From Acorus gramineus (taxonomy: Eukaryota; Streptophyta; Magnoliopsida; Acorales; Acoraceae), in the NCBI GenBank assembly GCA_030737835.1, contig CM060850.1, positions 21,633,615-21,697,614 of the forward strand: DNA of 64,000 nt. Direction: 5' to 3'. The translations under genes and the position numbers were made by a program. A model generated the notes under the pieces. The model ran no database searches. It was not told the DNA's origin and saw only the letters and a program-made list of their open reading frames with translations. The number at the start of each line of letters is the position of its first letter. The first letter of the stretch is position 1. Below are positions 32,873 through 43,651 of this stretch, one piece after another.

Positions 32873-35715
32873 GACAAAAGTAATGACTATACCTAACTAC
32901 ATAATCACATAGATCAAAGATCTAGAATGAGTCATTTGGGTTACCTCTTGTTCAATGCAACGGAAATGGATCTCTTCCAGATGATTCGCATGTGATGAGA
33001 AATCACAAAGATATTTGAATTCCTCACTTGATTTCACAACTCAAGAATCCAAGTACCATGTCTTGTTTTTAAGTGTGTTGCTCTCTTTATATGCAATTGA
33101 GCGATGATCTACATATTTTGATCAACCTTCAATGGGTGGGACGGTTTTCTAAACCGTCTGCATCCCATTCCTTCTTCAAATGTGCTTGGTCGGGTTGGCT
33201 CATCATAGCTGCCCGATCCATTTAATCCAACACTAACATTTTCCTTTTAGATGATGTTATATACATTTTTTTTTCTAGCCACAACTATAGTCTACACATA
33301 TTTTAAATTTTTTTAAAATAATATACTTCATCTAATAAAGAACATGCTATTATAAATATTGAAGCATATACTCCAATTAATTGCATATATGTATTTATAA
33401 AAATTGTGAAAAATTTATATCGAAACATAATATAAGTATATGATTTACTGATTTTTTATTGACGCATATATGACTGAAATTGAGACTGAAAAAGAAACTA
33501 TGTGTGACTGAAATTTAGACTGGAAAAGAAACTATGTGTGACTGAAATTTAGACTGGAAAAGAAACTATGTGCAACAACACTCTTTTCTTTTATGATCTC
33601 TCCATTGGAATGTTTGTCTATGTGTTAACATAATATGTTTGTGGAGGGGCGAAAATCGGTTTATCTGATTCGGGTAATTGGATCCGGTCGCTCCCGCTCT
33701 CCTCCACCCCGTTGGTGGTGGTTGCTGCCGATAAATGCTCCTCTTGAACGTCGAAGACACATGGAGATGAGAACCTGCAGAAGACCATTCGATGCTCATG
33801 TCAATAATGATGACTAAAGTTACAGTTTTTGGTAAAATATGTTTTTCACATACTCGCTATTTATAGTATTTTTAGGATTGTCTTAGGATCAATAGTGGAT
33901 CTCTTCCCAATCCGACAGATGGGAATAAATGCTGATTTAGGGGACCAAGAATATGTATATTCAGGGATTTTTGGGATCAATACTGGCCAAATATACTTAT
34001 TTGTTGGGATTTCATAAATCAATTAATGATTGCTCTGAATTCAAAATATATTATTGAGATTTGGGAATTAAACATATATATTGAAGGGATTCAAGAAATC
34101 CATTATTGATGACTTTCAATTAAACATTTATTGAGAAATATTGACTTGGGATATTGCAGTCGTCGGATCTAAGCGGGCCGATGGGCCAGGCTCATAGATT
34201 GCTGGTTACCTAGGTAGCGGACCCTCATATTCAGACCATGGGCCGCTGGGGAATTGATCTATTTATAGGAGCACAAAAAATGGCTCCCAGAGTTTGGTGG
34301 TTGAATACTTCTGCCTATGTTCAATTAAAGCTTAGAGAGTTCATATACAGTCTCTTTTCATTAGCATGTTTCATAATGATTTTAGTGAGACATTGAAATT
34401 TCTTCTAAAGTGATTTATGCACCTAGGAATATATTATAAACCATCACCCAAAAAATGATGTAATAAAACTTCTACAACTACTGTTTGCAATCTCACTCAG
34501 GCATATATGTAGATAATTCCACATATGATATTGATCATCATCCTTTAAGATTCAGAAGTGCCTACATGCCGCAGGAGGCAACACTCTAAAAACATCATAA
34601 AATTCTAAGGTCATGATGAAGGTGATGTAGGATTCTTACCAAGCTTGGACGTACGAATTCATCATTTAAAGGCTTGAGCTACATTTTCCATCACTCGCAT
34701 GTGACCTAATGAGAAATACCCAAATTCAGGGATCTAAATTAGATAAAAAAAAAAAAAAAAGTAGGTAAGGCAGATATTAAATCAGAAACACACTTTTTAG
34801 GTTAAATATTCTCTTTTCACATATTATTATTATTATTATTATAGAGAAAGGCTCACAAGAGACGTATACAACAGGACCTCGAGGGACTAAGACACCTACG
34901 ATGGGGTACAACCAAGGTTTTCACTAATATTTATCTTCCAGAAGTTTCTCATTAGAATTTGCAAACAATCTTACTTTTTTGTGCAAATAGTATTTTAGTC
35001 ATGTAATGATTCATGTTGTACATCCAGATAATGACATTTCATGTAAGGAATCATTCAACTCTCATTTTTAAAATACAAACGATTTATGATAAGATATAAT
35101 TATCATCATTAAAAATTCATAAACTCTTTTTCATTTATCATCTATCACTTATCATCACTTCATCCAAGGTGAACCAAACAAAAAAAAGTCACATTTACTT
35201 TTTATAATGAGAATACCAGAGAGACAACCAAACAAAAATTTAATTATTCTGTATAGATTGTTATTTATCATAGTATAGTTATTAGAGACAAATAACTATA
35301 TGTCACACTCGAAGGGCTAGAGTTCTTATGCTAAAGAAATGGAAAATGCTACGCCTCCTTAACAACCACAAATGCAGCATATACAGGACGGTGGAGCCTC
35401 TTTTTTTTTTTTTTTTTCTTGTATTCCTTTAATTCATTTATGTTTTCTCACCTCATTCAAAATCGTGCTTCAAAATAAAAAAATAAATCATGGTAGCTAT
35501 TTCTACCTTTTTCAAAACAAAAAAAAAACCCCAAATGCAGTTTGCCCTTAGTTTATTTTTTTTATATGGTACATCATATCTAGCAAAGTATATATTTTTA
35601 TGAAAGATGAAATATATATTCATTTATAAAAAAAAATAATAATAAAGTATACAACTATATATTTTGTTAATATGAGTGCGTGCAGTGAGCAGGACTGTAA
35701 AGCGCTAAGAAAAAT
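32873..35715. other. Intergenic DNA, repeat-rich, no gene called
   Basis: Around 33260-33480 is another copy of the dispersed AT-rich repeat. A more GC-balanced part, 33600-34330, contains TATTTATAGG-type words and could be a decayed LTR, but no TG...CA ends or duplicate were found. A (TAT)n microsatellite lies near 34822. Bases 35390-35420 are a T-rich tract. Short frames on both strands near 33566-33817 overlap each other and are not called. Confidence 0.4.
33473..33574. repeat. Three tandem 34-bp repeats
   Basis: ACTGAAATT starts at 33473, 33507 and 33541. Each unit reads through GAGACTG or TAGACTGG to AAAGAAACTATGTG. Confidence 0.9.
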
Positions 35716-35931
35716 GAATGGGGCTACTTGCATCCCTCTGTTTACTCTTCACACCCCTTTTAAATGGGTAAAGTTTTGAAGATCCATTTATAAGTGGGTT
35801 TATACACCCATTCTTTACACACCCATGGATCAATTTGTTCATTTATTTAGATTCTGTTGCACACCCTCCACGCCCTCCCAAAGTATATAATCCGATATAT
35901 TCTGTTGATATGGAACGGGTTAATGGGTTAG

Positions 35932-36150
35932 ACATATGGAGTGTCTATAAATATGTAATCACTAGACACTACTGTAGTCTATGGAAACAGAAGCGAAACC
36001 CGTAGATTCTGGAATGGGTTAGACATCTAAGGTGTCTATAAATATGTAATCCTTAGACACTACTGAAGTCTATGGGAACATAAATGAAACCCGTTGGCAA
36101 CCTGGAATGGGTTAGACAACAAAGGTGTCTATAAATATGTAACATGTAGA
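35932..36150. repeat. Imperfect tandem repeat, 81- and 93-bp spacing
   Basis: AATGGGTTAGACA occurs at 35932, 36013 and 36106. Each is followed by GTGTCTATAAATATGTAA, and the first two by AGACACTACTG and CTATGG. The third unit is truncated. Confidence 0.85.
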
Positions 36151-36627
36151 TAAAGCCTCCGTCGATGGAAGTCCAAAAAAGATATAGCTTCAAGGGAAAA
36201 CACCAAACCAATTAAAAGAAGGAAGCACTTAGTCTGTAAAGTTGTGAGTTATATTCATAGATCATTAAGTAAAAATTTTCTGTTGTAACATAAGGAAAAA
36301 AAATTCTATTCATTCAACATACTCTTTGATGGAGTATCAGCCCTGTTGAAGCCATAGAAGCCATACAGTGGTTCAACAACATTCATAAACACATAAACAT
36401 TGATAAACATTCCAAGCTCATTTCTTTCATTCAAAGCTGTATAAACACTGATCAACACCACCATACATGACCATATAAACATTGTTCAACAAGTAACAAG
36501 TTCTCCAACAAAAAAATAACTATACTTGTTGAAGTGATGTACAAAAACATATCTAACACATAACTGATCACATAGAAAAATCAAAATGATCTGTTGAAGA
36601 TGTATAAAATGATCACATCCCACTGCT

Positions 36628-37668
36628 TCAACTATCGGCCACTCTCTTAGAATGACATTCTCTAGTAGGTGACTTGGGGCGACTTGACGATGACGGAACA
36701 GGAGTGTTGTCTTGACAGTAGTCCAATACTTTTTGTACATGCCTTTTCCAAATGTATGTCGCCCTCCCACTAGTGCCTTTGCTAACATTTATAAAATAAC
36801 AAAACAAATCATTCTACAAGGAATCATAACAAAGCTATGCCCTACCATGTTTGCCACTAGCAATAATGAGAATAATACAACATTTTAAAGCCCTAGCCAT
36901 ATATAATATTGCTTGCTAGGCTGCTTGAGTATTATCAACAACATCCTTCTCTCTCTCTCCACCATTATTTACAATAAATATCGAAACTACTAGTGAAGGA
37001 AACTGGATAATAATAAAATTATTTTCTCCAAAACCAAGTTTAGTTTCACAAGTTCTTCTATAGTTCATCTTGTCAATTTGTACTGAAAGTATGGATGATT
37101 TGAGCTGTTGAGGACAATATGTTAAATTATTGGTGTAAGTTTAGCAGATTAGTGTATGTATAACATTATTAGGCTCTCTTTTCAAATGTAAAACACCTAA
37201 ATAGTCCCTCTTATATGGAAAGGAAAGAAACCATGAGTGTCATTTCGATAAACCACTGTTAAAGATTTATTGAATTAAATATGATGCATGAACTTCACCA
37301 TTTCCTTATCTTGAATTTCATCATTCCACTCTAAAACATTACATTCTGATATAAATTAGCTAATAAAGAAAATATATCTATTTACATACAAATATGAGGT
37401 CATGAGCTTTCATTAGTATCAAATAGTTGTTATCCTGAAAGATTTCAATTTTGCTCACCTTGAGGTCGACGAGGGAAGAGTTGAGGGAGTCGGAGAGATT
37501 GGAGAGGGAGGCACTAAGGGAGTCGAAGAGGTCGGTGAAGGACTGGAGAATGAGGAGCTCCTTCTCTTGGAGCTTGAGGAGGTAGTGGCGGGAGGGCTTG
37601 GACTCGAACTCCGATTCCAACAACAGAGAGAGAGATAACCAATGTGGGGGGGAAGAAGAGAGGCACAT
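36628..37668 (-). pseudogene. Gene-like exons inside the Mutator-like element
   Basis: Host origin and function are not recognised. Exon A (37668-37459, donor CTCAAG/GTGAGC) encodes 70 residues with a serine-rich start (MCLSSSPPHWLSLSLLL) and a helical leucine-rich part (LLKLQEKELLILQSFTDLFD). Exon B (36781-36628, acceptor AATGTTAG) has a protein-like frame, ATYIWKRHVQKVLDYCQDNT then PVPSSSSRPKSPT, ending at a TGA. The phases do not match directly (0 against 2), so an exon between them is missing or unrecognised, or the copy is broken. This is the signature of captured host exons in a Pack-MULE, but without finding the parent gene that is inference. Confidence 0.5.
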
Positions 37669-37821
37669 TTAGGGGTTTTAATTTTTAGGGTTTGGATGAA
37701 AGGGGTGTGTAGTGGAGAGTCAAATGTTAAATAAATACTGCGGTGTGTACAGAATCCAAATTATTTGGGTGGGGTGTACGCAGTAAACAGAGGGGTGCAA
37801 ATAGCCACACCCAAGAAAAAT

Positions 37822-39401
37822 ACAGGATTGGGCCGGCCCGACCCGGCCCGACTCCCGTCACCTTTAGGCCCGATTAAAAAGAAGGGTCGAGAACGTTCAG
37901 GAGCGTTTTTTTTGGGCTCCTCTGTTCTTATTCATCTAAAGGGACAGACGACTCCAAACGCCTCATTTTTTGGAATACAAGAGAACCCAAAATCGAAGGT
38001 ATGCTTTTATTCTCCTAAAACTATACGAATATAATTTGTTTTTAATGTCGATCCTTTATATTTTATTTTTTCAATTTATGATTGTGAATCTGTTTTGGAG
38101 TTTATATGCCCAGGTTTCGTTTGATACTTTATTACAATTTTATGTAGCGATGTAAAATATTTGATTTTTGGAGGTTTCATTTTGTTCAAGTTTGATAGGA
38201 AAAGATTGAAAAGTGTGGATGGGTATAATGGGATTTACAACTTCCTGATTCTTGTCCATAAGGAATGATTTCATGTGTGCAATTTAATTCATAGAGGTTT
38301 GTCTTTGGCAGTAGCTTGTGAATCCAAAACGCCTGTCTTGTAATAGTTAAGCTTATATGGATTGGATACCTTAAGAAAGACATTTTTTTCCTAAATCTTC
38401 TTTAGGATTTGGGTATTGGGTATTAGTATTCGATTATGGATCTTTTAAGATTCAGAGCCCTTTATGGATGATTTTTTTAATTTCAAGGGAAGCCTTTTAT
38501 GGATGATTGACATGTCTAAATATAGACATTCGTTGGGGTGATCAGGTGGGGTTTGGATCCTCTGCTTGTTTTTTACTGCTTGTATCTTACTTGACTTTTA
38601 TTGTGAGATTGCCACATCATCACAATTAAAATCAAACGGTTATAAATATATCAAATCATGAATGAATAAATGAATCTATTTTATTTGATGAATTTATGAC
38701 TGTCTGATTCATCAAAGCACAAAACAAGTATAGAAAAACAAGTAGAGGATCCAAACCCGATCAGGTGACATGTTAGAGATGAGAGATTGGAGTAATTAAA
38801 AAAAAAAATTTAAAAAGTTCAAAATCAGGAATTTTAGAACTTTTCATATCTGAAGAGATATTGTTGAAAGATAATGAAGGTGTGATTTTAAATTAGAGAG
38901 TTATGATTAACGTAATAAATAATTGAATTTAAACGATATACAATACAAATATTTATGATTTAAAAGTGTATGCCTGATTCAAATATTTTTTAGAGCAGAT
39001 ACCTTTATTTCTGTATCAGAATTTTTGGATATGGATTTGAAGCAGATGCTGAATTTTTTTGTATAATTGATAGGCTTAGTAATATTGCATGTATTATACA
39101 CTTTTTACATGTGTGTATAATGATGTTGTAAGTTGCCGAACAAACAAGATGCCAGAGTGCATTGTACAATTCATTAATATTTTCATGATTTCTAATCTTC
39201 TATTAACTACAGCATGTCACATAAGGTTTGATTTTTCAACGACGCATAGTTTGATCTATGTGCTTGTTTGACAGTGTACTGGGTTTATGGCTTTCTGTTG
39301 TCCTTCTAGGTGCATTGTTTGGCAATCTAAGAGAACCCTATGACCTTTCTTGATTGATTGATTGAACTAATGTCCACTTGCATATGGTTTAATTTTAAAA
39401 A
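37822..39401 (+). other. Possible promoter, leader exon and long leader intron
   Basis: Immediately after the Mutator-like element is a GC-richer stretch (GGGCCGGCCCGACCCGGCCC). A plausible untranslated exon then ends AAAATCGAAG/GTATGC at about 37999. An acceptor TCCTTCTAG/GTGCATTG at about 39309 would place the next exon just before the ATG at 39402. No other gene was seen in this stretch. Confidence 0.35.
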
Positions 39402-39806
39402 ATGTCGTATTATGTGAAATTTCTGAACAAAATTTTGAGAAATTTGATGACAAGAACAGATGGTTCGCCATTGTTTTGGGTAAGTAATCTCATATTGCTT
39501 ATCAATATTTTTCTAACAGTCTCTCCAGAGCACCTAATTATATATATCTGCATAAAATGATGGTCATTACAAATGCTTCTAGGCTTTTAGTGACTGCTTG
39601 AGTTGTTCCATGGCCTGCATTGATTTGTCTTATTGACTGACAGTGGTTATTATATGATCTAATCAAGCTCACTCAGCATTTAGAATATTGCATATGTGCT
39701 GTCCAATGACCTTTAATACATTGTCTTATCTCCCAATTTGCAGGAGCATAATTCCATCGCTTACGAACGCTCTGGTGCAAGAAGAAATCCACCTGCATTT
39801 CAATGA
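39402..39806 (+). CDS. Possible small protein of 46 residues (two exons)
   Basis: Not recognised. Exon 1, 39402-39479, encodes MSYYVKFLNKILRNLMTRTD then GSPLFW and ends at a strong donor (TTTTGG/GTAAGT). Exon 2 begins after TTTGCAG at 39744 and continues in phase 0 as EHNSIAYERSGARRN then PPAFQ to a TGA at 39804-39806. The short length is a weakness: exon 2 also has a longer open frame in another phase (SIIPSLTNALVQEEIHLHFN onward), and I could not join that frame to exon 1. The gene would run towards the minus-strand NTF2-like gene, whose stop is at 40410. Confidence 0.33.
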
Positions 39807-39910
39807 GAGGCATCACCAAGCTTCCTTTGAAGAACATTCTCAAATAAATGTATCCCGCAGAGGGAGCAACGAGTAATGTCATGAAAGTCCACTAGAGAAT
39901 AGTTTTATTA

Positions 39911-40143
39911 TTGTTTCATTCACATCTTGGGTTTCTTATGGTTGCCATGAATACAGGAATGACAGCAATTCTGACTCCAAGGAAGCACGACGATAGTGAA
40001 TTCAAAGATGAGCATGTACTTCTCATGAATGGCAAGGTTGAACCCATCGTGGCATTCAGCAGACCTCCACCCCTGCCACCTTTTATTGGACGTCTAGTAG
40101 CTCTCTCGTTGCTGGAAATGGGACTTAGCGGTGATGATGAGTG
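39911..40143 (+). CDS. Doubtful open frame, possible 3' exon
   Basis: A 77-residue frame ends with SRPPPLPPFIGRLVALSLLE then MGLSGDDE, protein-like in composition. It could follow the alternative frame of the preceding exon through donor AACGA/GTAATG at about 39872 and an acceptor at CTCCAAG near 39983. The opposite strand is also open here, so chance cannot be excluded. Confidence 0.22.
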
Positions 40144-40409
40144 ATTGCTACTTGTACCCAGTGTTAGCAAATATGAATAGGATGTTTTGCAATGTACATC
40201 AGAGTTGCATGTTCAGTTGAAAATACACAAAATTTTGAGAAGTATGTTGAGCAAGAAGGTTAATCCGTTAACCACATATTTCCAGAGGTTGCTGTAGTTA
40301 ACCAAAAGTGGAATTATGAATGGCTCGACAAAAAATTTGTATATCTTTTGTAGAAACTGAATCACAGCTGGAGAGTTTAATAAGAAACCTGCAGTGCAGA
40401 ATGCATATC

Positions 40410-43400
40410 TTAGTTTTGTTTCAATGGGATATTGTTATGGTTTGGTTTAGCATTGAAATCATGAGGGAATAACATACTCTTAGCCTGATGAGGGAAGCGA
40501 TCTAGCAGAGAACTGATGATCTTGAGCAGCTTCTGATACTCAAGAGAGAAAGTGTCATCAGTTTATTTACAGTTACCAGGTAAATCTGAATTTGCTGTTT
40601 GAAAATGAAAAAATGCTGAAAGGAAAGCAGTCTGTTATCAGAAAATTTGTCAATTATCAGTTTAGTTCTTTCTTGTGTTAGATTTATCACCGCTTAAGAT
40701 AAATGGATAGAGTGTAGCAATCATAATGAATTATTCTTTTATCATGTTTGTATTTGCTCCTTTATGTTCTTATTTTTGGGGGACCATCTATAACTGATTG
40801 GTCCATGCTATCTAGATAACAAAACCATGCATTTATTTATACATTCATCATTACCATGGCAAAGTTACCCCCCCTTTGCTGAGGGTCATGAATTCGAGTT
40901 TTACTCTTGTTAATAGGATAAGATTTAACTAGAAAAATAAAACAAAACACTTACCTTAAAACCAAATTCACCATATCGCTTGAAAATAACAGTGGTGATT
41001 AACATAATCTTTGGCCTTTAATTGTTCTAGATGAAGATGTGATCATGTGAATAATACATTATTAGTGGCTTATTTTGGTCATCCATATGGTTATACTCAT
41101 ATCACTAGACTACTTGTTTTTATGATTCTCTCTTTTAGCATCTTGTAATGCAATTTGAGCTGAATATTTGGACTATGAGTAATGATGCACCTAAATTAAT
41201 CAAGATGAAACCGTCTTCATGCAATCAACACTAGTGAGTTCCTCGTTATGTTGGTAGTGGATTTACCAGTGCTAATTCTCCAGATTTCAACGGCGATTCG
41301 ACCAAAACTCGAGCTTTCCTGCATTGCATATGTGAATTGTGTATTCATGTATCAGGTCACGTTTGCAGGAACACCATGTGAAAAGGTTGCAGTCTTACAT
41401 GACGACCAGTCCACCCCCATTCCTGGAGCAGTGGTAGAAGCTGCATCCCCTCGCGATTGGAATCGCGTGTTCATTCCATTCTGCAAAACCTCTGGTCCAT
41501 GTAATGTAATTGATTTGAAGCAAAAAATAAATTTGTTGATGGTGGAGATGAGTTTTGATTGTTACCAAGATGCCATGTTACGACGCCAGCAAGAGGAGGA
41601 CCTTCGTAAACATCTTCAACAACAAACATCAAGCTCTTACCCATGGCTTCAGTGAGTGTGCTTAAGAAGCGCATGACTTCCTGTAAATGATAAATCATCT
41701 GTCATTATCTCTCATTTGGATGATAGTTGTTTGGGCGATGCCCAGGTGGTCAAGTGTTTGTCAGCCTGATTAGTATGTTCATTAGGCAAGCATCTGGGCT
41801 TCTATACAAACACGTCTAGGTATTGTCTGACTTGTGGATGTTTAACAGACTTGGTCGATTTATTATGAACAATTGCGATTGAAACAAATGCATAGAAATA
41901 ATTTAATCAAAACAATAAATAATATAAACAATTAACTTGATTATTTTATTTAAAAATCTAAATTCACTATAAATAAAAAAAAATGAATAATTTAAATAAA
42001 TATCACATTCATTGATTCATGATCAAGAAAGTCAAAATGTCCCATAAAAAAATATTGAACAAACAATTTTGAGAATCAATCAACCAACAACAAATAGCGA
42101 AAGTAACATAATGTAGAAGTAGTACTTCTATAGTCCTCTCTTATTGACCCTCTGGGTTGCATTTGCGTTTCATCTGTACATGACATTTCATCTCAGATTC
42201 ACCTAGCCCTCGTTTGTAGTGAGACAGTCTTATCTGGGGTCGTTCTAAAATAGATAGCTACTTAGGCCGTTTTTGTTTGATCTCATTTCTTCAGTTATCA
42301 TTAGTTTTTTCTTTAATGCTTTTTTGGTTACATAAGATACGTATAGATTATTCTAGGGGCAATTGATAAAAATAGCCCTCATAAATCAAATATTAGCAGA
42401 AATAGTATCAAGGTGAATATTTGTAAAAAATAGCACTTGTCAATGTTGACTGATTTTTTTTTTAACACTGGAGGCGTCATATATATATACTAGTTGATGT
42501 ACATGTGCATTGCACATGAACTACTTTGTTGAAATATAATGAACTAATATTAGTTAAAATTAGGGATGGCAACGGGGCGGGTTGAGACGGATTTGGTCAA
42601 TCCCAATCCCAAACCCGCTAATAAAATTTTATCCCAAACCCGTGACGGTTTTATTATGTCATCCCAACCCTGTTCCAACGGGTTTTTAAAGAACCCAAAC
42701 CCATCCCATCCCATCTTATGTAGAAGGGTAGGAATTTAAAAATCCCAATTTTTTTGAATATTTTGAATATTTTTTATTTTTTCTTATATTAAAAATTAAA
42801 TAATAATTGTTATTCGTTATGTTATATAATATTACTTAATGCATGCTAAAATATTTTATAAATAATAATAATATATAATATGCTAGTTTAATTTATCTAT
42901 CATATCATTTTGAAATTATATAAATGATTTAAATGAGATATAACAGGGCGGGGCGGGTTTTGCACTTGAATCTCAAACCCATCCTATATCTTCATCAAGT
43001 TGGGACGAATCAGGTTCGGGTTTGACATTTAGAGGACCAAACATGTCCCAATAGGGTCAGGTCAGGGTGGGTTTCCTATTTATCCCATCCCTAGTTGAAA
43101 TTATAAGTTTGCTCACTTCGTTGTGAACTATTATCATTAGTTGTTAAAGTTTGTCTACCTCAATCATGTATATATAATTTTTCAATACATGAGTGTTGAT
43201 AAAGTTTTTGGTAATGCGCAGAGTTTTAGATTATTGTTAGAGCTGTAAAAAAGAGAATAAATTAAACTTTAAAACACACACACACACACACCCCTCTAAT
43301 ATATTTCTTAGGTCGGTTTTAAAAAACTTAGACTTTTAAACAGATAGATTTTAAAACAAGCTTCATGTTCATTAAGAAGATAGAGTTATATTTAAAATCA

Positions 43401-43595
43401 TAATTTTTTCAAGATTTTTTAAATCTTAAACAGATGTTTATAAAGATTATGATCTGAATTAAATGATTTTTTTTTTTTTTTTTGTTAAAACACATCTTTA
43501 TTTGATTAGGGAAATTAAATTTCAAACGGGGCATAGAGCTTTTACAAAAGACCAAAATAATTAAAATTGATTTATATGACAAGTCCATGTGTTGT

Positions 43596-43651
<56 letters not shown>

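Larger units (their letters stand above)
35716..37812. mobile_element. Mutator-like element, 2.1 kb, gene-carrying (Pack-MULE-like)
   Basis: The 9-base sequence AAGAAAAAT flanks both ends perfectly (35707-35715 and 37813-37821), the target duplication length of Mutator-like elements. The left end GAATGGGGCTACTTGCATCC pairs with the reverse complement of the right end, GGGTGTGGCTATTTGCACCC, and similarity continues through CTCTGTTTACT and more weakly for about 100 further bases (GATTCTGT..CACACC). Instead of a transposase, the interior holds minus-strand gene-like exons (36628-37668) and an imperfect tandem repeat. Confidence 0.82.

Noticed and set aside
33598..34330. Possible solo LTR
   Set aside because: No TG...CA borders, target duplication or second copy could be found.
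40860..40925. Possible SINE 3' part (GGTCATGAATTCGAGTTTTAC)
   Set aside because: Isolated B-box-like phrase with no A-box or tail.
41248..41655. 135-residue plus-strand frame
   Set aside because: It lies antisense to exons 3-5 of the NTF2-like gene, whose phases and splice sites agree; the plus frame spans the introns and is a shadow.
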